Part shown: positions 54,424-63,184 of the stretch, piece after piece | Position numbering within the stretch: the first letter of the stretch is position 1 | How the letters are laid out: each line of letters opens with the position of its first letter | Assembly: GCA_965277835.1 (NCBI GenBank) | Contig: OZ255841.1 | Coordinates: forward strand, 1,612,001-1,676,000 | Direction of reading: 5' to 3' | DNA length: 64,000 nt | Source: Arcticimaribacter sp965277835 | Lineage (GTDB): Bacteria; Bacteroidota; Bacteroidia; Flavobacteriales; Flavobacteriaceae | Made by a program: the position numbers and the translations under genes | The notes under the pieces: model-generated | Databases searched by the model: none | What the model was told of the DNA's origin: nothing | What the model saw: only the letters and a program-made list of their open reading frames with translations

Positions 54424-54759
54424 ATGAAAAAAAGCTATTATCAACCCGAAGATTTAAAAAAGTTTGGAAAGATATCCGAGTGGGACGAACTTCTTGGAGC
54501 AAAGTTTTTTGAATATTACAATGCTGTTTTTGAAGAAGGTAAATTATCTGCTCGCGAAAAATCTTTAATTGCTTTAGCGGTTTCTCATGTAGTACATTGT
54601 CCCTATTGTATTGATGCTTATACTAAAGATGGTCTTGAGCGAGGCATAGAAAAAGAAGAAATGATGGAAGCTGTTCATGTAGGAGCGGCAATACAATCTG
54701 GAGCTACACTAGTTCATGGTGTTCAAATGATGAACCGCCATGATCAACTAAGTATGTAG
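54424..54759 (+). CDS. Arsenosugar-cluster peroxidase-like protein (carboxymuconolactone decarboxylase fold)
   Basis: A 111-residue AhpD/CMD-fold protein. The redox motif is CPYCID (about 60-65) with the helix HVVHCPYCIDAYTK, and HVGAAIQSGATLVHG at the C-terminal half. Proteins with this layout are found at the head of arsenosugar clusters and are named peroxidase-like. Its exact reaction is unknown. It is the first of seven genes with gaps of 1 to 13 bp or small overlaps. The downstream genes define the cluster. Confidence 0.88.
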   Translation: MKKSYYQPEDLKKFGKISEWDELLGAKFFEYYNAVFEEGKLSAREKSLIALAVSHVVHCPYCIDAYTKDGLERGIEKEEMMEAVHVGAAIQSGATLVHGVQMMNRHDQLSM

Positions 54760-54760
54760 T

Positions 54761-55819
54761 ATGAAAACAAAATCTTTGAAAGCACGGCAAGATGTTCTTG
54801 CGCAAACGGAGAAACAACTCGAAATACTTTCAAATGGTATTTTTGCAGACGGGAGCTTGCCTACGTTTAAAGAAAAAATAGAAAGCAGTAAACTCCCGCC
54901 TATTCGCCCTAAGAGCTTGGATATTTTACAAATTAATGTGGGTTATATGTGCAATCAGGTTTGTGCACATTGTCATGTTGATGCTGGTCCAGACAGAAAA
55001 GAGATTATGACTCTAGAAACTATGGAGCAAATACTTACTGTATTAAGGAATAATTCTATTAAAACAGTTGACCTTACGGGAGGAGCACCAGAAATGCACC
55101 CTGAATTTAGGTGGTTTGTAGAGCAAATTAGAGAAACTAAGGTCGAAGAAATAATTGTGCGCTCAAATTTAACTATCATTTTAGCAAATAAAAAATATCA
55201 TAGCCTCCCCAACTTTTTTGCTAAACACAATATACACGTAATATCTTCATTACCGTTTTATAAAAAAGATAAAACAGACAGACAAAGAGGAGATGGCGTT
55301 TTTAATACGTCAATAAAAGCGCTACAACTGTTGAATAATGTAGGTTATGGAGTTGACAACAGTCCATTGCAATTAGATTTAGTATATAATCCTTCGGGTG
55401 CTTTTTTACCAGGGGACGAAAAATCTTTAGAACGTGATTTTAAAAAAGCACTTAAAGCTGATTTTGATATTAGTTTTAATCAATTATTTGCCATTACAAA
55501 CCTTCCTATTAGTAGGTTCTTAGACTATTTAATTGCTTCGGAAAATTATGAAGACTATATGTATTCTTTAGTAGAGGCTTTTAATCCTATGGCTGTTGAC
55601 AATGTAATGTGTACCAATACGCTTTCGGTAAGTTGGGAAGGGTATTTGTTTGACTGTGATTTTAATCAAATGTTGAACCTAAAAGTTGATACGGCTAACA
55701 CTAAGCATATAAGTGCGTTTAACCCTGAAGAACTCAATAAGCGGTCTATTCAATTATCACAACATTGCTACGGATGTACTGCTGGAGCTGGCAGTAGCTG
55801 TCAAGGGAGTATTGCTTAA
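54761..55819 (+). CDS. arsS: Arsenosugar biosynthesis radical SAM protein
   Basis: A 352-residue radical SAM enzyme. The 4Fe-4S cysteines are in YMCNQVCAHCHVDAGPDR (CxxxCxxC; about 68-85), followed by the SAM-binding region VDLTGGAPEMHPEFRWFV. The C-terminal HCYGCTAGAGSSCQG binds an auxiliary cluster. It is proposed to attach the 5'-deoxyadenosyl group to dimethylarsenite. One base after the previous gene and five before the glycosyltransferase. Confidence 0.94.
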   Translation: MKTKSLKARQDVLAQTEKQLEILSNGIFADGSLPTFKEKIESSKLPPIRPKSLDILQINVGYMCNQVCAHCHVDAGPDRKEIMTLETMEQILTVLRNNSIKTVDLTGGAPEMHPEFRWFVEQIRETKVEEIIVRSNLTIILANKKYHSLPNFFAKHNIHVISSLPFYKKDKTDRQRGDGVFNTSIKALQLLNNVGYGVDNSPLQLDLVYNPSGAFLPGDEKSLERDFKKALKADFDISFNQLFAITNLPISRFLDYLIASENYEDYMYSLVEAFNPMAVDNVMCTNTLSVSWEGYLFDCDFNQMLNLKVDTANTKHISAFNPEELNKRSIQLSQHCYGCTAGAGSSCQGSIA

Positions 55820-55824
55820 ACTTT

Positions 55825-56430
55825 ATGGACAGAAAACTGCTTCTAATTTTTACTAAGAATCCTGTACTTGGAAAAGTTAAAACACGACTTGCAAAATCTA
55901 TTGGTGACAAAAAAGCTTTACTTGTATTCTCTAAACTGATAGAAAAAACAGCGACTACAATTAAAAAAATAGCAGTTCATAAATCTGTTTATTATTCAGA
56001 TTATATTGATAAAAACGATATATGGGATGCTTGTGTTTCGGATAAAAAAGTGCAGTTGGGGAGTTCTCTCGGGGAACGAATGGCGCATGCGTTTGAAGAA
56101 AATTTTTCGCTAGGGTTTAACAAAATTGTTATTATTGGAACGGATTTATGGGATATTGACACAAATGATATTGACACTGCTTTTGAGGCCTTAGATAGTT
56201 CGGACGGTGTAATTGGCCCTGCCTTAGACGGAGGGTATTATTTACTTGGACTTTCTAAGTGGGTACCCGAAGTTTTTCAGAATAAAGCATGGGGGACATC
56301 TAGTGTACTTAAAGATACGCTACAAGATTTCGAAGGTAGAAACAGTATTCTTTTAGAGGCTAAAAATGATATTGACTATGAACAGGATTTACGTACATTT
56401 CCAGAACTTTTAAAACTGATTGAAGAATGA
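55825..56430 (+). CDS. Arsenosugar-cluster glycosyltransferase (TIGR04282-type)
   Basis: A 201-residue nucleotidyl/glycosyltransferase-A-fold protein. The N-terminal LLIFTKNPVLGKVKTRLAKS (about 5-24) is the nucleotide-sugar-binding region, and IIGTDLWDIDTNDI plus GPALDGGYYLLGLS match the metal-binding and acceptor regions. In arsenosugar clusters, this protein and a second glycosyltransferase are expected to add the sugar part. Overlaps the next gene by four bases. Confidence 0.9.
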   Translation: MDRKLLLIFTKNPVLGKVKTRLAKSIGDKKALLVFSKLIEKTATTIKKIAVHKSVYYSDYIDKNDIWDACVSDKKVQLGSSLGERMAHAFEENFSLGFNKIVIIGTDLWDIDTNDIDTAFEALDSSDGVIGPALDGGYYLLGLSKWVPEVFQNKAWGTSSVLKDTLQDFEGRNSILLEAKNDIDYEQDLRTFPELLKLIEE

Positions 56431-57248
56431 AATCTATGATTCAAAAAATAGAAGAAAGTGCGGACTATATAAAAAGCCAAGGTATTGAAGGGGGAGCACT
56501 TGGAATTATTTTAGGGACAGGACTCGGAGATTTAGTAAAGCATCTTAACATAGAAAAAGAAATTCCCTTTGAAAACATCCCTCATTTCCCAGTGGCTACG
56601 GTTGAATATCATTCTGGGAAATTGATACTAGGAACACTAAACTCAAAAAAAGTGCTTGTTTTTCAAGGGCGATTTCATTTATATGAAGGCTATAATTTTT
56701 TTGAAATCACATACCCTGTTCGAATCCTTAATGCACTTGGTATAAAAAAATTAATTATAAGTAATGCAGCAGGGGCTATAAACCTAAACTTTAACAAAGG
56801 CGAAATTATGTTAATCGAAGATCATATTAATCTTCAAGGAGGTTCGCCTTTAGCAGAGCAAGGTATTGAAACCTTAGGCGAGCGGTTTGTTGATATGAGC
56901 GAACCGTATGATAAAAAAATGATTGAGCAGGTTAAGGTAATTGCAAAGCAAGAAAAAATTAAACTACATAGCGGGGTATATGCCGCTGTAGTTGGACCTC
57001 AACTAGAAACTAAAGCGGAGTATCGGTATTTAAAAATAATTGGAGCAGATGCCGTTGGCATGTCAACCGTTCCTGAAATTATTGTAGCAAATCAATTAAA
57101 AATGGAGTGTATTGCTTTTTCTGTGATAACCGATGTCTGCAACCCCGAGGATTTAAAACCAATTGACATCCCAGATATTATGGCTATGGCAAAAAAAGCA
57201 GAACAATTTTTGATAATTCTAATACAAAAGCTAACTTCACACCTATAA
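56427..57248 (+). CDS. Purine-nucleoside phosphorylase
   Basis: A 273-residue trimeric-type phosphorylase (PNP family). The phosphate-binding GTGLGDLV (about 31-38), HFPVATVEYHSGKLILG and the purine-site VGPQLETKAEYRYLKIIGADAVGMSTVPE are seen, with the conserved Asn in FSVITDVCNPE. In this cluster it probably splits the adenine from the 5'-arsenic-adenosine intermediate to give a ribose phosphate. The start at 56427 overlaps the upstream stop; 56436 is an alternative. Confidence 0.94.
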   Translation: MKSMIQKIEESADYIKSQGIEGGALGIILGTGLGDLVKHLNIEKEIPFENIPHFPVATVEYHSGKLILGTLNSKKVLVFQGRFHLYEGYNFFEITYPVRILNALGIKKLIISNAAGAINLNFNKGEIMLIEDHINLQGGSPLAEQGIETLGERFVDMSEPYDKKMIEQVKVIAKQEKIKLHSGVYAAVVGPQLETKAEYRYLKIIGADAVGMSTVPEIIVANQLKMECIAFSVITDVCNPEDLKPIDIPDIMAMAKKAEQFLIILIQKLTSHL

Positions 57249-57260
57249 TAAAACGTATTT

Positions 57261-58229
57261 ATGAGTTATTTAGAAGTAACTAAAGATGTTTACAAAGAAG
57301 CTGCACTAAATGTTGATGTTGGGCTATGTTGTACAACTACGCCTATTTGGCAATTACCTGGACTAAAAATTCCTTCCATAATGCAAGAAATGAATTATGG
57401 ATGCGGATCAACTGTTCACCCAAGAGATTTAGTAAACAACCCAAAAATTCTTTATGTTGGCGTGGGAGGGGGTATGGAATTACTTCAGTTTGCGTATTTC
57501 TCTAGGCAAAAAGGAGGCGTATTAGGTATCGATGCAGTTGATGAAATGTTAGAAGCTTCTAAAAATAATTCTAAAATAGCCGAAAAAGAAAACCCATGGT
57601 TTCAGTCTGATTTTTTAGATTTAAAAAAAGGAGATGCTCTAAACCTTCCTGTTAAAGATAGTAGTATTGATGTTGCAGCACAAAACTGTTTATTCAATAT
57701 TTTTAAAATGGAAGAGTTAAGAAAAGCACTCAGCGAAATGTATCGGGTTTTAAAACCACGGGGGAGACTTGTTATGAGTGATCCTATTTGTGAACAACCT
57801 ATGAATGATGCTCTTAGAGAAGACGAACGCTTACGTGCTTTATGTTTGTCGGGTTCTATTCCTTTAGGAGATTATGTAAAAATGCTTACTGACATTGGTT
57901 TTGGAACAATTGAAATACGTGCTAAAAGACCATATAGGATTTTAGACCCAAAACACTATGCAACAAAAGAAATAATATATATTGAAAGTGTAGAAGTCTG
58001 TGCCATAAAAGACCCAATGCCAGTAGATGGGCCTTGTGTTTTTACAGGAAAGACAGCTATTTATTTTGGAGAAGATGACTTTTTTGATGACAATAACGGA
58101 CATGTTCTCCTTCAGAATCAACCGCTCTCTGTTTGCGATAAAACAGCAAAAGCCCTTGAAAGTATTAACCAAGACAATATCTTCATCAGCGAATCAACGT
58201 TTCATTATGATGGAGGAGGTTGTTGTTAA
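57261..58229 (+). CDS. arsM: Arsenite methyltransferase, arsenosugar type
   Basis: A 322-residue SAM-dependent methyltransferase. The arsenic-binding Cys are in VGLCCTTTPIW (about 21-31), NYGCGSTVHP and perhaps the C-terminal GGGCC; the SAM-binding loop is YVGVGGGMELL. It methylates arsenite to dimethyl species and starts the pathway. The ending Cys pair fits the arsenosugar-type group. Its neighbours make the assignment firm. Confidence 0.93.
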   Translation: MSYLEVTKDVYKEAALNVDVGLCCTTTPIWQLPGLKIPSIMQEMNYGCGSTVHPRDLVNNPKILYVGVGGGMELLQFAYFSRQKGGVLGIDAVDEMLEASKNNSKIAEKENPWFQSDFLDLKKGDALNLPVKDSSIDVAAQNCLFNIFKMEELRKALSEMYRVLKPRGRLVMSDPICEQPMNDALREDERLRALCLSGSIPLGDYVKMLTDIGFGTIEIRAKRPYRILDPKHYATKEIIYIESVEVCAIKDPMPVDGPCVFTGKTAIYFGEDDFFDDNNGHVLLQNQPLSVCDKTAKALESINQDNIFISESTFHYDGGGCC

Positions 58230-58241
58230 AACCAAATTATT

Positions 58242-58967
58242 ATGAAAAACATGCTTATTCTATTAACGCTCTTAAGTGTTATTATGCCTAAAGAAAGTAA
58301 TGTAGAAATTACTGAAACCCAACCTAAAGACATACACTCGAGTTGGGATATGTTATTAAAAAAATATGTTAGCGATAAAGGCAACGTAAACTACGCTGAT
58401 TGGAAAAAAGATGTAGCTCCCCTCGAAAGTTATATTGCACTCTTAGAGAAAAACATACCTAATAGTAATTGGTCTAAAAATGATTCTTTAGCCTATTTTA
58501 TAAACGCATATAATGCAATTACGGTTAAATTAATTCTAGATAATTATCCTATAAAAAGCATTAAAGATATAAAAGACCCGTGGGATGGTATTAGTCTTAA
58601 GCTCCCTAGTAAAAGCTTAACTTTAAATCAAATTGAGCACGAAGTTCTTAGAAAAATGGGAGAACCAAGAATTCATTTTGCAGTAAACTGTGCGTCGTTT
58701 TCTTGTCCAAAATTATTGAATGGAGCTTTTCTTGCTGAGACAATGGAAACTCAATTGAACGAGGCTACAACATACTTTATAAACGATAAAGCAAAAAATA
58801 AATTTGAAGGAAAAAAAGCAGCTGTTTCTAAAATTTTCCTTTGGTTTTCAAAAGACTTTGGCGATAAAAACGAACATATTGCGTTTTTCCAAAAATACTC
58901 TAAAACACCTATTGATGATAATGTTAAAATTGATTATTTAGAGTATGGGTGGAGCCTTAATGAATGA
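58242..58967 (+). CDS. DUF547-domain protein of the arsenosugar cluster
   Basis: A 241-residue protein with a short N-terminal hydrophobic segment (about 1-15) that may be a signal peptide, and a DUF547 domain, with the conserved AYFINAYNAITVKLIL (about 84-99), IKDIKDPWDG, PRIHFAVNCASFSCPKLL (His and two Cys). The pattern resembles a cysteine-peptidase-like fold. Its role in the arsenosugar pathway is unknown, though it is a regular member of the cluster. Overlaps the next gene by four bases. Confidence 0.88.
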   Translation: MKNMLILLTLLSVIMPKESNVEITETQPKDIHSSWDMLLKKYVSDKGNVNYADWKKDVAPLESYIALLEKNIPNSNWSKNDSLAYFINAYNAITVKLILDNYPIKSIKDIKDPWDGISLKLPSKSLTLNQIEHEVLRKMGEPRIHFAVNCASFSCPKLLNGAFLAETMETQLNEATTYFINDKAKNKFEGKKAAVSKIFLWFSKDFGDKNEHIAFFQKYSKTPIDDNVKIDYLEYGWSLNE

Positions 58968-59653
58968 GCACCATTTTATCTATCGTTATACCAATCCTTA
59001 ATGAGATAGATGAGATAAAACCATTTTTAGAAAGGCTTCTTTCACAGTCAATTTTTGATAACGAAATTATATTTGTCGATGGTGGGAGTATGGATGGTAG
59101 TTATGAATATCTCAGCAAGAATAAATCTTGTAAGGTTATTCGAACAGCAAGAGGGCGTGCGCATCAGCAAAACGAAGGTGCAAAAATTGCATCTTCATCA
59201 CTGCTTTATTTTTTACATGTTGACACAGTCTTACCTTATGGTTTCGATAAAATTATAACGCACGCTTTTAAACAAGGGTCTCGGGCAGGGTCATTTCAGT
59301 TAAGGTTTTCTAGCACTCATTTGAGTCTTAAAATTGTAGCATTTGCTACTAAATTTAATTATCCTTTTTGTAGAGGAGGAGATCAATCGCTTTTTATAGG
59401 TAAAACATTATTCGAAGAACTTCAGGGGTTTAATGAAGACTACTTAGTTTGCGAGGACGGCGAATTAATTGACCGTATTTATGCCAAAACTATGTTTAGA
59501 GTTTTACCTCAAAACGTTATTACGTCATCGAGGCGATTTGAAAAAAATGGGGTATTGAGATTACAGTTTCATTTTACGGTAATTCATATTATGCGAAAAC
59601 TCGGAAGACCACCTAAGGCATTATATAAATATTATTCCCGTTTTGTGAAATAA
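58964..59653 (+). CDS. Arsenosugar-cluster glycosyltransferase (TIGR04283-type, GT2)
   Basis: A 229-residue family 2 glycosyltransferase. The N-terminal SIVIPILNEIDEI, the DxD-like LHVDTVLP (about 85-92), and the acceptor-site VCEDGELIDRIY (ED) are visible. Together with the other glycosyltransferase it would complete the oxo-arsenosugar. It ends 22 bases inside the convergent hydrolase gene. This is the last gene of the cluster. Confidence 0.92.
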   Translation: MSTILSIVIPILNEIDEIKPFLERLLSQSIFDNEIIFVDGGSMDGSYEYLSKNKSCKVIRTARGRAHQQNEGAKIASSSLLYFLHVDTVLPYGFDKIITHAFKQGSRAGSFQLRFSSTHLSLKIVAFATKFNYPFCRGGDQSLFIGKTLFEELQGFNEDYLVCEDGELIDRIYAKTMFRVLPQNVITSSRRFEKNGVLRLQFHFTVIHIMRKLGRPPKALYKYYSRFVK

Positions 59654-60633
59654 CGTTGAATTACTTTTTGAGCAGGTTTATTTTGTGGCGTAAAGCCTGA
59701 GTTGGAAACCCCTCCTGTGTTTTGATGATTAGGAAACCATTTCCAAATAAAACCGCCTTTCCACCATGGTTTATCTGCAAAACTTAAAAATAATGCTTCT
59801 AGTGCATCCGCTTGACTTTGCCCATTATATGGTAAATCCCTATTGCTATAGTCCCAGGGTCTTATAGTAGGTTGGTTCACACTTCGATAACCCATTTCGG
59901 TAAAAATAATGGGGCGTTTTTGCGTTTTAGAGTAAAGCTCTAATGTATTCACATAAGGTTGCCATAAATCAATTAATGTGTTAACCGAAGGTTCTGTAGT
60001 TTTTAAAGGGAAATAAGCATCAATGCCAATATAATCTAAGTCATTCCAAAAAGGCACGTTGTGATACTGGTCCCAGTTTTCGGCATAGGTTAGTTTACCT
60101 TTATATATTAGCCTAATTTCTTTGATTAATTCGTGCCAATAATTAGGACTATATTCGACAATAGTTTGCAGTTCAGTCCCAATACAAAGTAAAGGTAAGT
60201 TGAGGGTCTCGGCTAATTGCGCAAAATGTAATATAAATTTTTTATATGACGCTAAAAATAAATTCCAATCGGTTTTAGTTTGAAATGTAATTGTTCCTGT
60301 AAATTCACCATTCTTAATCCAAATTTGTGGCTTTAACATTACAGAAATCCCCTCGTTTAAAAACAGTTTTGCTGTGTCTTCAACCCCTGCTTTTGTTTCT
60401 CCTCGCCATTGCCAGTCCATATTAAAAAACACACTGGGATTATCGATAGATCTCATATATCCAAAGGGCATTAAAGCAACCCAATTAGCAGCGGTTTTTT
60501 GTACTTCAAATATTTGATCTTGATTAACATGGTGCCTTGTCCCCACAAAACTTAACCCTTTCATTTCTTGAGCAGGAGCTAGTTTTATTGATAGTAGAAG
60601 AAAACTAAATAATACGACAATCTTTCTTTGCAT
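59632..60633 (-). CDS. Secreted glycoside hydrolase (GH113-like)
   Basis: A 333-residue protein with a signal peptide (MQRKIVVLFSFLLLSIKLAPAQ) and a TIM barrel. Likely catalytic acids are the Glu in LLCIGTELQTIV (acid/base) and in IIFTEMGYRS (nucleophile), the pattern of GH113 beta-mannanase-like enzymes. The conserved LKPQIWIKNG and GGFIWKWFPNH lie on the substrate groove. It acts on beta-mannan or a related glycan outside the cytoplasm. Convergent with the last arsenosugar gene, with an overlap of 22 bases; no role in that pathway is implied. Confidence 0.82.
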   Translation of the reverse strand: MQRKIVVLFSFLLLSIKLAPAQEMKGLSFVGTRHHVNQDQIFEVQKTAANWVALMPFGYMRSIDNPSVFFNMDWQWRGETKAGVEDTAKLFLNEGISVMLKPQIWIKNGEFTGTITFQTKTDWNLFLASYKKFILHFAQLAETLNLPLLCIGTELQTIVEYSPNYWHELIKEIRLIYKGKLTYAENWDQYHNVPFWNDLDYIGIDAYFPLKTTEPSVNTLIDLWQPYVNTLELYSKTQKRPIIFTEMGYRSVNQPTIRPWDYSNRDLPYNGQSQADALEALFLSFADKPWWKGGFIWKWFPNHQNTGGVSNSGFTPQNKPAQKVIQRYFTKRE

Positions 60634-60651
60634 GTTATATAAACATCATTT

Positions 60652-61509
60652 TTAATTCCATTCTGCTTGCTTCTTTAATTCATTTATTCTAAGGCTTTCT
60701 AATGGAACACTATATATATTTTCAATTCGTCTTTCGTTTTCTATTATTGTTCTTGAAAAAAAGAATTGTTTTTCTTTTAATCCAATAGTTGGACAAAACT
60801 CACTGACGCTTGTATTTATTTTATTTCCTAAGTTTATCGGGGAACTCCATTTAGTTCCTTTTCTAAAACTTATATATAAATCGGCATTACCATACCCATT
60901 TTTTCGAGTTGAAATAAAAATAATAAAATCCTCATTTGGAGATATATAAGGGTTTGATTCACTTTCTTCAGTATTTATATTTCCTTCAAGCGGGATGGCT
61001 TCCTTATATTTATTATCAATCCAATAACTCACATAAATATCATTACTGTTATTTCTTCTTGTAAAGTAAATGTTTTTATTGACTGACATAGTTGCATAAA
61101 ATTCATGTGCGTTTGTGTTAATTGCATTTGATAATCTTTTTGGCTTTCCCCAACCATTAGGTGTTTTGTCAATCCTATATACATTATAGTTGTTTTCTTC
61201 TGAGTTTAGTTGATTGAACAAAATTGTATTACCGTCTGGTGAAAACGAAGGGTCAATTTGTTTTACACTTGTATTAGAAAAAAAAGCTAACTGTGGTTGT
61301 TGCCATTTCTCATTTATTTTTTTAGCTTGATAAAGCTGTAGCGTATCTCTCCCTCCAAATGCTTTTACAAAAAGTACGCTTTCTCCATCAGGAGACATTG
61401 TAATTCCAAACACTTGATTATCCGAAATCAAGCCTTTCTCAAACATTTCAACTTGTGGAAAACAAAGGTTTACAAAAGAAAAAGAGATATATAAGATAAT
61501 TGTTTTCAT
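60652..61509 (-). CDS. PD40/TolB-like beta-propeller protein, exported
   Basis: A 285-residue protein with a signal peptide (about 1-19) and repeated PD40 motifs, such as ITMSPDGESVLFV, PSFSPDGNTILFNQ, PYISPNEDFIIFIS and PTIGLKEKQFFFS, that build a propeller. It probably binds another protein or a carbohydrate in the periplasm. It sits 18 bp upstream of the hydrolase on the same strand and may be cotranscribed. The precise role is unknown. Confidence 0.75.
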   Translation of the reverse strand: MKTIILYISFSFVNLCFPQVEMFEKGLISDNQVFGITMSPDGESVLFVKAFGGRDTLQLYQAKKINEKWQQPQLAFFSNTSVKQIDPSFSPDGNTILFNQLNSEENNYNVYRIDKTPNGWGKPKRLSNAINTNAHEFYATMSVNKNIYFTRRNNSNDIYVSYWIDNKYKEAIPLEGNINTEESESNPYISPNEDFIIFISTRKNGYGNADLYISFRKGTKWSSPINLGNKINTSVSEFCPTIGLKEKQFFFSRTIIENERRIENIYSVPLESLRINELKKQAEWN

Positions 61510-61539
61510 TTTTAATAAATAATCTAAGAGGTTTGATTT

Positions 61540-62232
61540 TTAGTTTAACGCCCAGTTTAAAGCTTCTTCAACATGAATAGCCGCGGTGTCGAATATGGGA
61601 ATATTCACATCGTTTTCTTTAATTAGTAATGGTATTTCTGTACACCCTAAAATAATTCCTTCTGCTCCACTATGATGCAATTTTTCGATTATTTTTTTAT
61701 ATGTGTTTCTCGATTCCTCTTTAATTTTTCCGTTTACTAACTCCTCGTAAATTATTCTATGAATTTCAGCTCTGTCGTCTTTCTCTGGTATTATTGTGTC
61801 TATACCATATTTATCTTTAAGGATTTTTCTGTAAAATTCTTTCTCCATTGTAAATTTTGTTCCAAGGAGCCCTACTGTGTTTAAGTTTTGTTCTTTTATT
61901 TTTACACCTGTTGCTTCAGCAATATGCAAAAAAGGGATAGGCACAGCATCTGAAATTGCTTTGTCACACAAATGCATTGTATTGGTGCACAAGACAATTA
62001 TTTCTGCCCCTCCTTTATATAGTTTTTGGGCTGCATCTGCCATTAATGTGTTTAGCGAATGCCAATCGCCTTTGTGTTGCAATGTTTCTATTTCAGAAAA
62101 ATCAACAGAGTACATAATACACTTACACGATACCCCTTCTCCTTTTATCTTTTTTATGCGTTCGTTTAATGTCTTATAATATATCATTGAAGACTCCCAA
62201 CTCATTCCTCCTATTAATCCAATTACCTTCAT
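61540..62232 (-). CDS. Aspartate/glutamate racemase-family protein
   Basis: A 230-residue PLP-independent racemase. The two catalytic Cys are in VLCTNTMHLC (about 79-88) and ILGCTEIPLL (about 195-204). The N-terminal IGGMSWESSMIYYKTLNE fits the broad-specificity amino-acid racemase group (YgeA/RacX type). It probably makes a D-amino acid for the envelope. The three genes 59632-62232 all lie on the minus strand with short gaps. Confidence 0.92.
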   Translation of the reverse strand: MKVIGLIGGMSWESSMIYYKTLNERIKKIKGEGVSCKCIMYSVDFSEIETLQHKGDWHSLNTLMADAAQKLYKGGAEIIVLCTNTMHLCDKAISDAVPIPFLHIAEATGVKIKEQNLNTVGLLGTKFTMEKEFYRKILKDKYGIDTIIPEKDDRAEIHRIIYEELVNGKIKEESRNTYKKIIEKLHHSGAEGIILGCTEIPLLIKENDVNIPIFDTAAIHVEEALNWALN

Positions 62233-62359
62233 TGCGTTATTTTAATTGTTAGTTCCTAAATAAATAAATTAAACCCATACACTCTACTTTTTAAGTTAAA
62301 AATAACATTTTAAAAGCAGTTATGTTTCTGTACCGTTTATAAAGCTAATGTATAAATAT

Positions 62360-62390
62360 AAAAAAACCCTTCAGAATTTCTGAAGGGTTT
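62360..62390 (-). terminator. Terminator of tRNA-Gln
   Basis: A perfect 11-bp stem on the minus strand (AAACCCTTCAG / CTGAAGGGTTT) with a five-base loop and a T run, one base after the tRNA. Confidence 0.88.
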
Positions 62391-62391
62391 G

Positions 62392-62464
62392 TTGGTCTAC
62401 TAGGGCTCGAACCTAGACTCTTCTGGACCAAAACCAGACGTGTTGCCAGTTACACCATAGACCA
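62392..62464 (-). tRNA. tRNA-Gln (TTG)
   Basis: 73 nt on the minus strand; acceptor TGGTCTA pairs with TAGACCA; anticodon arm CTGG-TTTTGGT-CCAG gives TTG. T arm CTAGG-TTCGAGC-CCTAG. CCA not encoded. Confidence 0.96.
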
Positions 62465-62473
62465 TTAATAGTG

Positions 62474-62503
62474 CAAATTTAACAGAAACTCATTATAAAA
62501 CAA
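62474..62503 (-). promoter_or_regulatory. Promoter of tRNA-Gln
   Basis: On the minus strand TTG (62501-62503), a 19-base spacer and TAAATTTG (62474-62481). Confidence 0.75.
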
Positions 62504-62891
62504 AAAAAGCTATAAAATCTTAATCAAAAATGTGGTGTACGCTAAACTTGTTGGACTTATAGCATCCATAATACATGAAAAAACCAAGAACCCCGAACAA
62601 AGACATATAATCTACGTTGTTAAATTAGATGAATAATCCCATAAATTATTTTTAATCAATTAATAAAATTATTCTAATCTTTTTATAAGAGATTTTCGAA
62701 CTTTATAAGAGACAGTTATAATAGGGTTTATAAGTTGCGTATATCAAATAACCATTGAGAATTTATAACTAAATTATATTCTCGATAAGCTTAATTAATC
62801 GGCGAGAATAATTACAATGAACAATTAATGTTAATAAATCTAAAATGGGCATATTAAAAACATAAGGTATTTTAACTTACATTTGCGGTAT

Positions 62892-62985
62892 TATCGTTAA
62901 TTTATTTTTCCTTACTATTCAACATTTTAGGAAAGTCTTGAAAAATCTTTTAAACCCTTTGTTATTAATAACAAAGGGTTTTTTT
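62892..62985 (+). ncRNA. Possible small RNA with own promoter and terminator
   Basis: A TAnnTTTG element (TACATTTG, 62878-62885) is followed about 65 bases later by a strong intrinsic terminator: perfect 14-bp palindromic arms AAACCCTTTGTTAT / ATAACAAAGGGTTT (62952-62981) and a T run. The transcript would be about 95 bases and has no credible open frame. No clear -33 TTG is present, so the promoter is uncertain. No known RNA family was recognised. Confidence 0.35.
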
Positions 62986-63096
62986 AATAACGTATTTAAA
63001 ACATATATTAATGACGAAAAGCTTAAACGCGATTACACTTAATGTATTCATTTGAGCCTTACATCAAAATTATTTTCATTTTTTTGTAAAATATAT

Positions 63097-63125
63097 TTGA
63101 AAGTTCAATTATATATGTATATTTG
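63097..63125 (+). promoter_or_regulatory. Promoter of the coiled-coil lipoprotein gene
   Basis: TTG at 63097-63099, an 18-base spacer, and TATATTTG at 63118-63125, followed by a 59-base AT-rich leader. A near-consensus site, suggesting strong expression. Confidence 0.75.
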
Positions 63126-63184
63126 CAAACAAATGTTAATCTAAAAACAAACGCATTATTAATTTTAATTTAATTTTTATCAAA

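Larger units (their letters stand above)
62505..63184. other. Long intergenic region before the coiled-coil lipoprotein
   Basis: 680 bp, AT-rich, with no open frame of note. It contains, on the plus strand, a -7 element TACATTTG (62878-62885), a strong terminator (62952-62985), and the lipoprotein promoter (63097-63125). The first part (62505-62870) has small AT palindromes but no clear feature. Confidence 0.5.

Noticed and set aside
62505..62870. CRISPR or tandem repeat in the long intergenic region
   Set aside because: No regularly spaced repeats were seen; only short AT-rich palindromes.
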